Of a stretch of DNA of 64,000 bases, positions 50,999 through 61,387 are shown piece by piece. The notes under the pieces are model-generated. The model saw nothing but the letters and a program-made list of their open reading frames with translations, was not told the DNA's origin and searched no databases. This stretch comes from Catenovulum sediminis (GTDB lineage: Bacteria > Pseudomonadota > Gammaproteobacteria > Enterobacterales > Alteromonadaceae), in assembly GCF_007289895.1 (NCBI RefSeq), contig NZ_CP041660.1, positions 2,666,001-2,730,000 on the forward strand, read 5' to 3'. How positions within the stretch are numbered: the stretch's first letter is position 1; each line of letters opens with the position of its first letter. The position numbers and the translations under genes were made by a program.

Positions 50999-51595
50999 AT
51001 GAAATTCTCCCCATTATTAGATGCCTTAATTGAATCTTTACGCATCCTACCGGGTGTTGGGCCAAAGTCGGCACAGCGCATGGCTTTTATGTTATTAGAG
51101 CACTCAAATGGGGCGAAAAAGTTAGCTAAAAATATATTGGCTGCCGTAGACGGTATTCAATCTTGCAGCCAATGCCGCAACTATACCCAACAACCTGTCT
51201 GTGATATTTGCCAATCTGAGATCAGAAAAGACGCAGGGCAATTATGCGTCGTAGCAAGTCCTTTAGATGTTTTGTCAATTGAACAAACAGGTCATTATCA
51301 AGGTCGGTATTTTGTATTAAAGGGATTACTTTCACCAATCGATGGGATTGGGCCGGATGAGTTAGGTTTGGATTTGTTGGCAAAACAACTACAACAATCC
51401 TCAGTACGAGAATTGATCTTGGCGACATCACCCAGTGTTGAAGGTGAAGCGACCGCTTATTATGTTTCTGAAATGGCCAAAGCGGCCTCAATTGAGGTGA
51501 CCCGACTGGCACAAGGGTTGCCATCTAGCGGCGAGCTATCTGCAATCGACAGCCGAACCTTGGGTCATGCGTTTAGCGGTCGAAAACAGTTGTAA
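50999..51595 (+). CDS. recR: Recombination protein RecR
   Basis: 198 residues: N-terminal helix-hairpin-helix (LRILPGVGPKSAQRMAF), zinc finger with C-x2-C pairs (SCSQCRNY and PVCDICQ), Toprim domain (LCVVASPLDVLSIE) and a C-terminal Walker B-like end. Works with RecF and RecO in gap repair. Starts 18 bases after ybaB. Confidence 0.97.
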   Translation: MKFSPLLDALIESLRILPGVGPKSAQRMAFMLLEHSNGAKKLAKNILAAVDGIQSCSQCRNYTQQPVCDICQSEIRKDAGQLCVVASPLDVLSIEQTGHYQGRYFVLKGLLSPIDGIGPDELGLDLLAKQLQQSSVRELILATSPSVEGEATAYYVSEMAKAASIEVTRLAQGLPSSGELSAIDSRTLGHAFSGRKQL

Positions 51596-51612
51596 AAAAT
51601 TTAAAGCCTCAT

Positions 51613-51642
51613 CTTGAAATCAAATCAGCGACCCCCCATTTA
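51613..51642 (+). promoter_or_regulatory. Sigma-32 heat-shock promoter of htpG
   Basis: CTTGAAA at 51613-51619, 14 bases, then CCCCATTTA at 51634-51642. Both boxes and the spacing match the sigma-32 (RpoH) consensus. It lies about 80 bases before the htpG start. Confidence 0.9.
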
Positions 51643-51719
51643 ATTAGCACTTAGATGAGTTCATTTTGAACTGATATACATTTTAGCTAGAATTGCGAAT
51701 TAGACAGGAGACGTATTCA

Positions 51720-53639
51720 ATGAGCGAAGTCGCACATAAAGAAACGCATGGCTTTCAAACAGAAGTAAAACAACTTCTGCAATTGATGATCCACTCATTA
51801 TATTCAAACAAAGAAATATTTTTACGTGAGCTTGTATCTAATGCATCTGATGCGGCCGATAAACTACGTTTTAAAGCGCTATCAAATAATGCATTATTTG
51901 AAAATGATGGTGATGTAAAAGTTCGGATCAGTGTCGACAAAGATGCCGGCACGGTGACCATTTCAGATAATGGTATTGGTATGACGCGCGATGAAGTCAT
52001 TGAGCATTTAGGGACAATCGCAAAATCAGGCACAAAAGAATTTTTTGGTAAATTAACCGGTGACGAAGCAAAAGACTCGCAGTTAATCGGTCAATTTGGT
52101 GTCGGTTTTTACTCAGCATTTATTGTTGCAGATGAAGTGACTGTGCGTACTCGAGCTGCAGGTGAAGCGACAGAGCGTGGCGTTGAATGGAGTTCAAAAG
52201 GCGATGGTGAATTCACCATTGGTGATATTGAAAAAGAAAAACGCGGCACAGACGTTATTCTGCATTTAAAAGAAGATGAACAAGAATTTTTAGACGACTG
52301 GAAAGTACGTTCTATTATCACACGTTATTCTGATCACATTGGTATTCCGGTAGAAATGTGGAAAGAAGGCACTCCTGAGTCAGAAGGCGAAGACGGTGAA
52401 AAAATAGCAGCGACAGAAGGGCAGTGGGAAGCCATCAATAAGGGAACTGCACTTTGGGTACGAGACAAATCAGATATCTCTGATGAAGAGTACAAAGAGT
52501 TTTACAAATCTATCGCACATGATTTTGATGAACCGTTGAAGTGGGTACACAATAAAGTAGAAGGTAAAACGGAGTACACAAGCTTATTGTATATTCCAAA
52601 ACGTGCGCCGTTTGACATGTGGAATCGTGACGTAAAACATGGCATTAAGTTATATGTTCAACGTGTATTTATCATGGATGATGCAGAAAAATTCATGCCG
52701 AGCTACCTCCGTTTTGTTAAAGGTTTAGTGGATTCAAATGACTTACCATTAAACGTATCGCGTGAAATATTGCAAGATAATAAAGTTACCCAAGCCATTC
52801 GTAGCGGTAACGTAAAACGCGTTTTACAAACCCTGACACGTATGGCTGAAAATGCGCCTGAAGATTATGCAATTTTCTGGAAAGAGTTTGGTAATGTATT
52901 AAAAGAAGGTCCGGCCGAAGATTTTGCCAACAAAGACAAGATCGCTAAATTGTTCCGTTTTGCTTCCACACACACAGATAAAAACGAACAGACAGTTGCG
53001 TTAGATGCTTATCTTGAAAGAATGAAAGAAGGTCAGGATAAAATCTATTATATTACAGCCGATACCTTTGAAGCTGCTAAATCAAGCCCGCATCTAGAAG
53101 CGTTCCGCAAAAAAGGCATTGAAGTGCTCTTAATGGCAGAGCGTGTTGATGAGTGGATGATGTCTCATTTAACTGAATACAATGAGAAACAATTCCAACA
53201 TGTTGCTAAAGCGAACATCGATTTATCTGATATGGATGATGAAGACACTAAAAAAGCGCATGAGGAAACAGAAAAAGCATTTGAAAGCTTTGTTGAGCGC
53301 GCTAAAAACGCATTAGGCGACAAAGTTAAAGACGTTAAAGTATCACATCGTTTAACAGAATCACCAGCTGTGATTACAACCGATGAGTATGATATGAATA
53401 CTCAAATGGCGAAACTTTTAGAAGCTGCAGGGCAGGCAGTACCTGAAACTAAATATATCTTCGAAGTTAACCCAGAGCATGCCTTGGTTAAGCGTGTTGC
53501 AGATGAAACAGATGAAGAATTATTCAAAGAATGGGTCGAAGTGCTGTTAGATCAAGCGACTTTAGCTGAAAGGGGGTCATTGAAAAATCCAGCTGAGTTT
53601 GTCACTAAACTGAACAAGCTATTGTTAAAAGTTGGCTAA
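51720..53639 (+). CDS. htpG: Molecular chaperone HtpG (Hsp90)
   Basis: 639 residues from ATG 51720, with CAGGAGACG upstream. The N-terminal GHKL ATPase domain shows [28 protein letters not shown] and [11 protein letters not shown]. Middle and C-terminal dimerisation domains follow. Heat-shock control is indicated by the sigma-32 promoter. Located after recR and before adk as in E. coli. Confidence 0.98.
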   Translation: MSEVAHKETHGFQTEVKQLLQLMIHSLYSNKEIFLRELVSNASDAADKLRFKALSNNALFENDGDVKVRISVDKDAGTVTISDNGIGMTRDEVIEHLGTIAKSGTKEFFGKLTGDEAKDSQLIGQFGVGFYSAFIVADEVTVRTRAAGEATERGVEWSSKGDGEFTIGDIEKEKRGTDVILHLKEDEQEFLDDWKVRSIITRYSDHIGIPVEMWKEGTPESEGEDGEKIAATEGQWEAINKGTALWVRDKSDISDEEYKEFYKSIAHDFDEPLKWVHNKVEGKTEYTSLLYIPKRAPFDMWNRDVKHGIKLYVQRVFIMDDAEKFMPSYLRFVKGLVDSNDLPLNVSREILQDNKVTQAIRSGNVKRVLQTLTRMAENAPEDYAIFWKEFGNVLKEGPAEDFANKDKIAKLFRFASTHTDKNEQTVALDAYLERMKEGQDKIYYITADTFEAAKSSPHLEAFRKKGIEVLLMAERVDEWMMSHLTEYNEKQFQHVAKANIDLSDMDDEDTKKAHEETEKAFESFVERAKNALGDKVKDVKVSHRLTESPAVITTDEYDMNTQMAKLLEAAGQAVPETKYIFEVNPEHALVKRVADETDEELFKEWVEVLLDQATLAERGSLKNPAEFVTKLNKLLLKVG

Positions 53640-53670
53640 ACCCAACTGACATATCTGGATAAATAGTATG

Positions 53671-53697
53671 AAAAACGGACGCCAAGCGTCCGTTTTT
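53671..53697 (+). terminator. Terminator of htpG
   Basis: Perfect 12-bp stem AAAAACGGACGC / GCGTCCGTTTTT with a CAA loop and ending in a T run. It lies between htpG and adk, so adk should have its own promoter (TATAAT at 53712-53717). Confidence 0.93.
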
Positions 53698-53699
53698 GA

Positions 53700-54416
<717 letters not shown>

Positions 54417-54442
54417 TATTTAGCGAATCAAAAGCAAAATAT

Positions 54443-54479
54443 AAAAAACCGCCTTGTATAATTACAGGGCGGTTTTTTT
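54443..54479. terminator. Bidirectional terminator between adk and the beta-propeller gene
   Basis: AAAAAACCGCC pairs with GGGCGGTTTTTT (one bulge) across a loop of about 13 bases. Runs of A and T on both sides let it end transcription from adk and from the convergent gene. Confidence 0.9.
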
Positions 54480-54508
54480 GTATATCAGGTGATTTATTTT
54501 ACAGTGGG

Positions 54509-56560
54509 TTAATATGGACCAAAAACAACCTCTGGCGCAGTCCAATTACTTTGCCAAACTTTGTCCTCTTTAATGTAGTAAATTAAATCAGCGTGTAATA
54601 CGCTGCGATCATCGTAACTATATCCACTGCTCTCAAGATTAGGAGCAACCTCTCCATCAAAAGATAAAGTCGCAGTGCCAGACGCTTGTTTAACAGTTAA
54701 TAATGCTAATCTTTGGTATTGTTTCCAAGTCTGACTGCCATCATTCTCTGTTGTGACATTCCAAGAGGTCACAGGCAAAGAAAAACGATATTCATCATCA
54801 GATAGTCTCAACATCCCCAGAGCATGGTAATTATATTCAACAGGTGTATGGCCATTGACAAAAACCTGGTTGCCTAATTCAAGTGGTGAGGATATATCTG
54901 TAACGTCAAACAAAGCCACTTTAGCGCCGGGTTCAATCACCTCATCATTACTCGTGCCCTCTTCTGTCGCTTCATTTATTCGCACGCCATTTGGGTCAAC
55001 CTCTTGGCCGATACCTAACAACAAGTTTTCACCAACAGGCTGCAAATAAGAAGAAAAACCGGTCACTTCTAACTCTCCGGCTATTTTAGGTTCATTTACA
55101 TCCGCTAAGTCGAGAACATATAGAGGGTCAATTCGTTCAAAAGTGACAACATAGGCTCGATCTGCAAAATAACGCACCGCGTAAACATCTTCATTTGCTT
55201 TGCCAATTTCATCAGGACGACTTTCGTTCGGTAACTTAGCCACTGTTTCTAGACGTTGAGTGTCGCTATCATGGCGCAGAATATATAAATGATGATCAAA
55301 TCGGTCATTCTGGTCACTGGTTCTCGTTGTCGTGACGACACGTAAATGCCCCTGATATTCACTGAACCGGAGCTGCGTTTGGTTCCAGCCGAACGCACCG
55401 TCTAGTTGAGCGGAACCCAAATATTGGAAATCAAGTTGATTATCTAACATTGTAAACTGATGCACGACAGAATTGTAACCTGCTTCACCATCATAGTGTG
55501 TGCCGTACAAATAAAGCGAATTTAACGACGCGTACACACCTTCAACTTGAGTGTTGATACAAACGGATTGTTTTGTTTGTGGGTCTGCAAGTGAGATCGC
55601 CGTTAACGTAATCAGTGCGTCAAACCCGGTATTTTCGGTACTGCCTTGTGGTAAATAACAATTTTCAGCATCCACTAAATTTGCACTGTCACCACTGGCG
55701 TCTGTTATTTGCGGTAATATTTCGCTTTCGTCTAATGCAGTTATATTTCTATAGGTACTCAGTTTTTCGTCATCGTTTTGCGGGTAGAGCCAATTTTCAT
55801 TAAGAACAGGAGAATAACTAGAAACTAGGTACAAGGTATTATTAATGACTCGGCTAGTGATCAGTCGTCCATCGATTTCAAATTCTGCTTTATTAGCGGG
55901 TTGCTCAGGGACAGATACATCATTGATGGAGATATTGAATTTTGCGCTGTAAGGCCGCCAAATATCGAATACCGTATCCGTCAGGGCAGCGTTATCAAAA
56001 TAGTAGTAATTTTCGCTGCTCAATAAAGTTAACGTATCAGCGCTCAAATACAAATCATCGACTCGTTTGTTTTCAGCTTGTTGCTCAAATTTGACAGAAG
56101 CAACTTCACTCAAACTATCGTCAGCGTTCCGTTTAAGTACTCTAACTTGACTATTATTCTGGCCTGATTCATATTGATTGCTGGCAATATATAAATAGTC
56201 GCCATCATATTTAATGCGATCCGCTTCATCAACTCCTTCTTCTTGTGTAATGGTTTTTGAGAAGTCATCGTTGGCAGCTTCCGCACTTCCATCTGTTGTC
56301 GGCGCGGCATCCACCTCCATGGCATAGATTACGTTCCCTCGTTCAGCAGATAAATAAAGACCATTTTTTAGACTTGTTAAAAATGTTTCTTTATCTGCTT
56401 TTTGTAATGGTTTTAATGACGTTTGAATTGCATTGATATCTGGTACAGTATCTACTTCGGTTTGTGTACCATCTTGATTGGTATCTATACTTGAGCCACC
56501 ACAGGCTGAAAGCAATATGAGTGACGCTAGTAAAGATATTTTGCGGTTTGTGAAAGACAT
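54509..56560 (-). CDS. Secreted beta-propeller lipoprotein
   Basis: 683 residues from ATG 56560, with GGAG nine bases upstream. A signal peptide with lipobox LLSACGGSS is followed by an acidic linker and a large beta-propeller domain with repeats of D/G-rich blades (for example LYLYGTHYDGEAGYN, LRVVTTTRTSD, AYVVTFERIDPLYVLDLAD). It matches the secreted 'beta-propeller domain' family (Pfam Beta_propel). No adjacent partner; function unknown. Confidence 0.85.
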   Translation of the reverse strand: MSFTNRKISLLASLILLSACGGSSIDTNQDGTQTEVDTVPDINAIQTSLKPLQKADKETFLTSLKNGLYLSAERGNVIYAMEVDAAPTTDGSAEAANDDFSKTITQEEGVDEADRIKYDGDYLYIASNQYESGQNNSQVRVLKRNADDSLSEVASVKFEQQAENKRVDDLYLSADTLTLLSSENYYYFDNAALTDTVFDIWRPYSAKFNISINDVSVPEQPANKAEFEIDGRLITSRVINNTLYLVSSYSPVLNENWLYPQNDDEKLSTYRNITALDESEILPQITDASGDSANLVDAENCYLPQGSTENTGFDALITLTAISLADPQTKQSVCINTQVEGVYASLNSLYLYGTHYDGEAGYNSVVHQFTMLDNQLDFQYLGSAQLDGAFGWNQTQLRFSEYQGHLRVVTTTRTSDQNDRFDHHLYILRHDSDTQRLETVAKLPNESRPDEIGKANEDVYAVRYFADRAYVVTFERIDPLYVLDLADVNEPKIAGELEVTGFSSYLQPVGENLLLGIGQEVDPNGVRINEATEEGTSNDEVIEPGAKVALFDVTDISSPLELGNQVFVNGHTPVEYNYHALGMLRLSDDEYRFSLPVTSWNVTTENDGSQTWKQYQRLALLTVKQASGTATLSFDGEVAPNLESSGYSYDDRSVLHADLIYYIKEDKVWQSNWTAPEVVFGPY

Positions 56561-56789
56561 AAGATCCAACTCCTTTTTGAAACAGCTTAAGTTTAGGCTA
56601 ATTAGACTAAATATGTGTTTAATCTATATGCTAACTATAGGTTGATCTGGCGTTCTTACCGTTGTTAATTGCTACCAAATGTAACCAAGTGTTATTTGCA
56701 CTGGTAAAACCCTGTGAGGGGCGATAAATTAATTACTATATGGTGCCCTAGCTTAATAGCGCTAGATTACTTAAAGATTGGAGAACTTC
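56561..56789. other. Divergent promoter region between the beta-propeller gene and mipA
   Basis: About 230 bases without gene or repeat. GGAG (56780-56783) is the ribosome-binding site of the mipA-type gene. I find no certain promoter. Confidence 0.45.
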
Positions 56790-57770
56790 TTGAATAAATT
56801 GATTCAGAATAGTTGCTTGCAGGTAGGTATTCTGTTTTGTTTTTTAGCTTCAACAGTACTGGCTGAGCAAAATCAAGTATTGCACAGTCAATCCGTGGTA
56901 CCTGTCGATCGATGGCAAATATCGGTTTCTGTTGGCATTGGCAAAAAATCCAACCCTTTATTTGATGGGGATGACTTACCTCTTTTAATTATTCCATCTG
57001 TTTATTATTACGGCGAGCGCTTTTATTTTGATAATGGAGATATCGGTTATAGCTTTTATGAGGATAACCATTTTTCGTTAACAGCAGTGGCGCGTTTAAA
57101 CGAAGAATATGCACATTTTATTGATGGACATCCCGCTAACTTTTTGGTTGCGACTACGGTTGGGGTTTCAGTCGCGCCAGAAACTGAAGTACCGCTTGAT
57201 GCTGTCCCTGCCGTGCCAAGTACGGGGGATGGCATGACCGATGATGGGGGGGATCCGCAGCCGAGCCAACCGGAACAGCCAAGCTTTGGGCCGGACCAGC
57301 GAGAAGTTAAATTTCACAGGAAAAATCTAGCGGATAAAAAGTGGTCTGTTGATGCGGGGCTGCAATTTTATTATTTTGTTAATCAACAGAATCGTTTGCG
57401 CTTACGCTATTTAACCGATGTGAGCTCAGTTCACTCGGGTTCAAATGTAAATATAGAATATAGCTACTTATGGCAGCAGAATAATTGGGCTGTTCGCAAC
57501 AGTATAGGTGCCGACTGGCTGTCTTCTGAGGTTAGCCAATATTATTATGGTATCGGCCAGCGAGACACTCAGCAGCAACAATATTGGTATCATCCTAGTG
57601 CAAGTTGGTTACCTTATCTGCGTATTAACCCCAATTATAAAATTAACGATGCATGGAAGGCCGTGTTTTTATTAGAGTATCAAAGTTTATCGAAGGCACT
57701 TAAAAATAGCCCAGTTGTTGAAGACAATGCAAGGACGACGCTGTTTTTTGGAGTGAATTATGCGTTTTAA
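56790..57770 (+). CDS. MipA/OmpV family outer-membrane protein
   Basis: 326 residues. TTG 56790 is chosen because GGAG lies six bases upstream; a signal peptide ends at about VLAEQ. The mature part has the MipA pattern of alternating amphipathic strands (QISVSVGIGKKSNPLFDG, LIIPSVYYYGERFYFDNGDIGYSFY) and ends in a Phe, as outer-membrane barrels do. A Pro/Gly/Asp-rich insert (about residues 140-170) is probably an exposed loop. It heads the MipA-DUF3019-two-component operon. Confidence 0.88.
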   Translation: MNKLIQNSCLQVGILFCFLASTVLAEQNQVLHSQSVVPVDRWQISVSVGIGKKSNPLFDGDDLPLLIIPSVYYYGERFYFDNGDIGYSFYEDNHFSLTAVARLNEEYAHFIDGHPANFLVATTVGVSVAPETEVPLDAVPAVPSTGDGMTDDGGDPQPSQPEQPSFGPDQREVKFHRKNLADKKWSVDAGLQFYYFVNQQNRLRLRYLTDVSSVHSGSNVNIEYSYLWQQNNWAVRNSIGADWLSSEVSQYYYGIGQRDTQQQQYWYHPSASWLPYLRINPNYKINDAWKAVFLLEYQSLSKALKNSPVVEDNARTTLFFGVNYAF

Positions 57771-58170
57771 TCAGCTTGCTGCGAGCAAACAGAGCTGGGT
57801 ATGTGTCGTGCTATTTTTAATCTGCCCAATCACGCAAGCTCAGACTTCAGGCAGCCATTTTTTTTCCGTCAAACCAGTTATTTGTTTGGTGCAGCAACTT
57901 GGTCAAAAGTGTCAAATGAAAGCAGAATTTAGTTGGCAGTTGTTAAATGCTGAAGGTGCAAAAGTATGTGTTTGGCAAGAAGAAAAAGCGTTACATTGTT
58001 GGCAAAATAAACAGAGCGGACGCGCACTGTTGCCCATAGAGTTAAAACAAAATACGGTATTTTACTTGAAAGCAGGCAGCCAAGTTTTGTTTGAGCAACT
58101 GGTACGGGTTGCCGGTATGCAACCTAGAAAGTATAGAAACAGGCTGCATTCTGATTGGAGTTTGTTCTGA
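57760..58170 (+). CDS. DUF3019 family secreted protein
   Basis: 136 residues with a signal peptide (cut after about ITQAQ) and an all-beta mature domain including KPVICLVQQLGQKCQMKAEFSW and ALHCWQNKQSG. Four Cys in the mature part may form disulfides. The gene overlaps the mipA end by 11 bases and touches the response regulator start as ATGA. DUF3019 proteins commonly accompany MipA and a two-component system in Shewanella-like bacteria; the function is unknown. Confidence 0.85.
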   Translation: MRFNQLAASKQSWVCVVLFLICPITQAQTSGSHFFSVKPVICLVQQLGQKCQMKAEFSWQLLNAEGAKVCVWQEEKALHCWQNKQSGRALLPIELKQNTVFYLKAGSQVLFEQLVRVAGMQPRKYRNRLHSDWSLF

Positions 58171-58871
58171 TGAAAAATATTGTTCTTGTTGAAGACGATC
58201 AAAAACTGGCCAGTCTGATCGCACAGTTTCTTCAACAAAACCGCTTTCAGGTGCAAGTTATCGCACGTGGTGATATTGCTATCGACACAATACTGAACGT
58301 TAATCCCGATTTGGTTATTTTAGATATTAATTTACCCGGTTGTGACGGTTTTGCCGTTTGTCGGGCAATACGCAATAAGTATTCTGGACCTATTTTGTTT
58401 TTAACGGCAAGAGACAGCGACTTTGATCATGTTTCTGGTCTGGAAATGGGGGCCGATGATTATTTAATTAAACCTATTGAGCCACATGTTTTACTCGCTC
58501 GCATTCATACATTATTCAGGCGCTGCAGTGGACAAAATATCAGTCAGATTAGCCAGTCAAGCGTATTGGTTTTTGGCAATCTTAAAATTGATAAACAATC
58601 GAGAATTGTTACATATAGAAACCAGCGCATTGAATTAACGACTCATGAGTTTGAGCTATTGTTGTTACTGGCCAGTAAACCGGGCGAGGTGCAAACTCGA
58701 GAATATGTGCATCAAAAAATGATAGGGCGAGAGTATGATGGTTTAGACAGAAGTGTTGATGTTCGGGTATCAAGGTTGCGTAAAAAATTGCATGATGATT
58801 TAAATAAACCTTATAAAATTGTGACGGTTTGGGGGAAAGGATATGTATTTAGTGCCACAGCTTGGGATTAA
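58170..58871 (+). CDS. OmpR/PhoB-family response regulator
   Basis: 233 residues: receiver (LVEDDQKLASL, phosphoacceptor in LVILDINLPGCDG, Lys in YLIKPIEP) and a winged-helix output domain (LTTHEFELLLLLASKPGEV, DVRVSRLRKKL). ATG 58170 overlaps the DUF3019 stop. It should bind near the mipA promoter and control this operon together with the following kinase (inference). Confidence 0.95.
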   Translation: MKNIVLVEDDQKLASLIAQFLQQNRFQVQVIARGDIAIDTILNVNPDLVILDINLPGCDGFAVCRAIRNKYSGPILFLTARDSDFDHVSGLEMGADDYLIKPIEPHVLLARIHTLFRRCSGQNISQISQSSVLVFGNLKIDKQSRIVTYRNQRIELTTHEFELLLLLASKPGEVQTREYVHQKMIGREYDGLDRSVDVRVSRLRKKLHDDLNKPYKIVTVWGKGYVFSATAWD

Positions 58872-58884
58872 CTAGCGTGCTATT

Positions 58885-60198
58885 ATGAGCAGAATTTTTA
58901 TCAGTTTATATTTATTTGTCGTGATTGCTTTATTTGCTATCAGCTGGGGGAGTGAAGCGATTTGGCATAGTTTAAATGATAAATCTGACAGTGACGCTAG
59001 AAAGTTGGCCCAATTGGCACAAATTAGCTTATTAGCGATCAAAGACGAACAAACACTGCAATCGTTTCGCAGCGAATTACAAAAGCAACTTCAGTTTAAT
59101 GTTGAAATATTGGAACAAGCTGATTTTGCTGCGCAGGGCATGCAGCCAACATGGTTAACCTCGCAGTCTACTGAATTAAGTTATAGTAGTGATGATAGCT
59201 TGATTATATTACAACCGATACCCGAAATGGGGAAGGTGCTACAGATTGGCCCGATACAGCAAGCGCATGAAAACCATTCACTTAAATCGATATTACAATC
59301 AATCTCGTATCTGATGCTGGCTGTTTTTATTGCAGCATGGACTTGGCCACTGTGGCGAGATCTTAGAAAGTTAAACCGAGCGAATGAAAATTTTGCAAAA
59401 GGGAATTTTAACCAACAAATTAGCTTACATAAAGGCTCTGCTATTTACCCTTTAGCTGATAGTTTTAATCATATGGCAAATAAAATAGCGCAGCTCATTG
59501 ATGAACAAAAATTAATGTTAAATGCGGTGAGTCATGATTTGCGAACGCCTTTATCGCGGCTAAAATTTTCACTGGCCATGATGCAAGGAAACCCCGAAAA
59601 GGATAAGGCCGATGATAATAGTTGTTTACAAATAGATTCAATGAAACAAGATGTACAGGCTTTAGAAACCCTTATCGATGAGTTATTAAGTTATGCAAGG
59701 TTAGAGCACCAGAACAACAAATTGTCGTTACAAAAAGTACCTGTAGTACAAATAGTGCGACATTTCTTGCACCTGTTCGAAAGCTCAAATGTGCATTTTA
59801 AAACGGACTTAGCAGATGATTATGAATGGTGCTGTGATGGTTTCCTTTTTGAAAGAGTCGTGCAAAATTTATTCAGTAATGCAGAAAAATATGCAGTTGC
59901 CCAAGTAAATGTTGAGTTATCCGTCGCGACATCTAACCGCGAGAGGTTAGTATTCGTTGTTGAGGATGATGGGAAAGGCGTTTGCCAGCAGCAACAGCCA
60001 CATATTTTTAAGCCTTTTTACCGCGCAGATGAAAAGGGGAAAAGTAAATCGAATGGTTTTGGCTTGGGTTTAGCGATTGTTGATAAAATATGCCGATGGC
60101 ACAAAGGGCAGGTTACAGTTAGTCAAAGTAAATTAGGCGGCGCCCAATTTAGCGCATGCTTCGGTCAGCTGCACTGGGGGAAACCAGACTTATTTTAA
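58885..60198 (+). CDS. Sensor histidine kinase
   Basis: 437 residues: N-terminal helix (residues 1-20), a periplasmic region of about 120 residues, a second helix (about 135-155), a HAMP-like segment, then the H-box AVSHDLRTPLSRLKFSL, N-box VVQNLFSNAEKYA and G-boxes EDDGKG and GFGLGLAI. It pairs with the preceding regulator, 13 bases apart. The periplasmic part is a candidate sensor for something bound by DUF3019 or MipA. Confidence 0.94.
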   Translation: MSRIFISLYLFVVIALFAISWGSEAIWHSLNDKSDSDARKLAQLAQISLLAIKDEQTLQSFRSELQKQLQFNVEILEQADFAAQGMQPTWLTSQSTELSYSSDDSLIILQPIPEMGKVLQIGPIQQAHENHSLKSILQSISYLMLAVFIAAWTWPLWRDLRKLNRANENFAKGNFNQQISLHKGSAIYPLADSFNHMANKIAQLIDEQKLMLNAVSHDLRTPLSRLKFSLAMMQGNPEKDKADDNSCLQIDSMKQDVQALETLIDELLSYARLEHQNNKLSLQKVPVVQIVRHFLHLFESSNVHFKTDLADDYEWCCDGFLFERVVQNLFSNAEKYAVAQVNVELSVATSNRERLVFVVEDDGKGVCQQQQPHIFKPFYRADEKGKSKSNGFGLGLAIVDKICRWHKGQVTVSQSKLGGAQFSACFGQLHWGKPDLF

Positions 60199-60233
60199 CC
60201 TTTGTTTATTGTTGGACTATTGTTGGTCTTCGT

Positions 60234-60584
60234 TTATTGGTCTTCGTCTTTTTTCTCTGCAGTTTCGTCTTGCTGTGTTCGCTCAGCCTGGAAGCTACGC
60301 AGTGCTTTAGGGAGATGTTTACGCGCTAGGTTAAGTTGGATTGGGTTGGTAATTAGCGGGTAGCAAATGCCGACAATGATCATCGGGATTAACATCCACC
60401 ATTCTTCAAATTTGGCAACCATAATAAATATTGGGGCTAAAACTACCAATTTAGACATGTTTAAAATAAATTTATCTGGTACGCTCATAAATGACAAAGC
60501 GATAGATATTATCTGGGCGCGTTCTGTAAAAGAGTAAGTTTTAAGTTCAGGTATTTGCGAAGATTTTAAATAAAATGCCATAGC
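60234..60584 (-). CDS. Conserved small membrane protein, unknown function
   Basis: 116 residues from ATG 60584 (a longer start at 60608 is possible). A soluble N-terminus with SQIPELKTYSFTERAQIISIAL and two membrane helices (SKLVVLAPIFIMVAK; MLIPMIIVGICYPLI), then a basic-acidic tail (AERTQQDETAEKKDEDQ). The SFTERA-type N-terminus recalls a conserved Alteromonadales family of unknown function, but I cannot name it with certainty. Confidence 0.72.
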   Translation of the reverse strand, partial: AMAFYLKSSQIPELKTYSFTERAQIISIALSFMSVPDKFILNMSKLVVLAPIFIMVAKFEEWWMLIPMIIVGICYPLITNPIQLNLARKHLPKALRSFQAERTQQDETAEKKDEDQ

Positions 60585-60698
60585 TTTGCTAGTTTGTGAT
60601 CTGAACACCTATTGTAGCGATTTGTAGCGATTTTGCTATTTTTATCTATATTTTGTTGTTTCGTTTCAATCTTTTCTTATCGAGGGATATTGTTCTAC

Positions 60699-61340
60699 AT
60701 GTCAATATTTTATGAAGTTCGCCGTGAGTATGAATTAAGTGATCTTACCGAAGCAGATTTAACGCAGTCACCATTTGAACTATTTGAAAGTTGGCTAAAA
60801 CAAGCTATGGAAATAAAACAAATTTCCGATCCTACCGCAATGATAGTTGCGACAGTGGACGAGGAAGGACAGGCATTTCAACGCACCGTTTTAATGAAAG
60901 CTGTGGATGATGAAAGCCTTACGTTTTATACCAATCAAAATAGCCGCAAAGGCCAACATTTGCAGCAAAATCCAAAGATTAGTGCGATTTTTCCGTGGCT
61001 TGCAGCTGAGCGTCAAGTGTTATTTTCTGGAGTTGTAGAAAAACTAAGTGAACACGAAAACGATGCGTATTTTGCATCCAGACCTTTTACCAGTCAAATA
61101 GCGGCTTTGGCATCCCATCAGTCAGAGGTCATTAAAGATCGGCAAACACTGGAAAAGCACTACCATAAATTGTTGGAAAAGTACCAAGGTAAGGATGTGC
61201 CGCGACCTCTCAATTGGGGCGGATATAAAATAAAAGCGCATGAAGTTGAATTTTGGCAAGGTGGTGAATTTAGGTTGCATGACAGATTTCGTTATTTTAA
61301 AAAACAAAACAACTGGCAAGTCGAACGTCTTCAACCATAA
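60699..61340 (+). CDS. pdxH: Pyridoxine 5'-phosphate oxidase
   Basis: FMN enzyme making pyridoxal phosphate from its reduced forms. From ATG 60699 the product has 213 residues with RREYELSDLTEADL at the start, FMN-binding RTVLMKAVDDESLTFYTNQNSRKG and the C-terminal motif FRLHDRFRYFK. An upstream in-frame frame would add a hydrophobic tail not found in the family. GAGGG lies about 12 bases upstream. Confidence 0.96.
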   Translation: MSIFYEVRREYELSDLTEADLTQSPFELFESWLKQAMEIKQISDPTAMIVATVDEEGQAFQRTVLMKAVDDESLTFYTNQNSRKGQHLQQNPKISAIFPWLAAERQVLFSGVVEKLSEHENDAYFASRPFTSQIAALASHQSEVIKDRQTLEKHYHKLLEKYQGKDVPRPLNWGGYKIKAHEVEFWQGGEFRLHDRFRYFKKQNNWQVERLQP

Positions 61341-61387
61341 TAATATTAGGGTAAGTACAAAAATTGTTGTGAATTACAAGGATAGAC

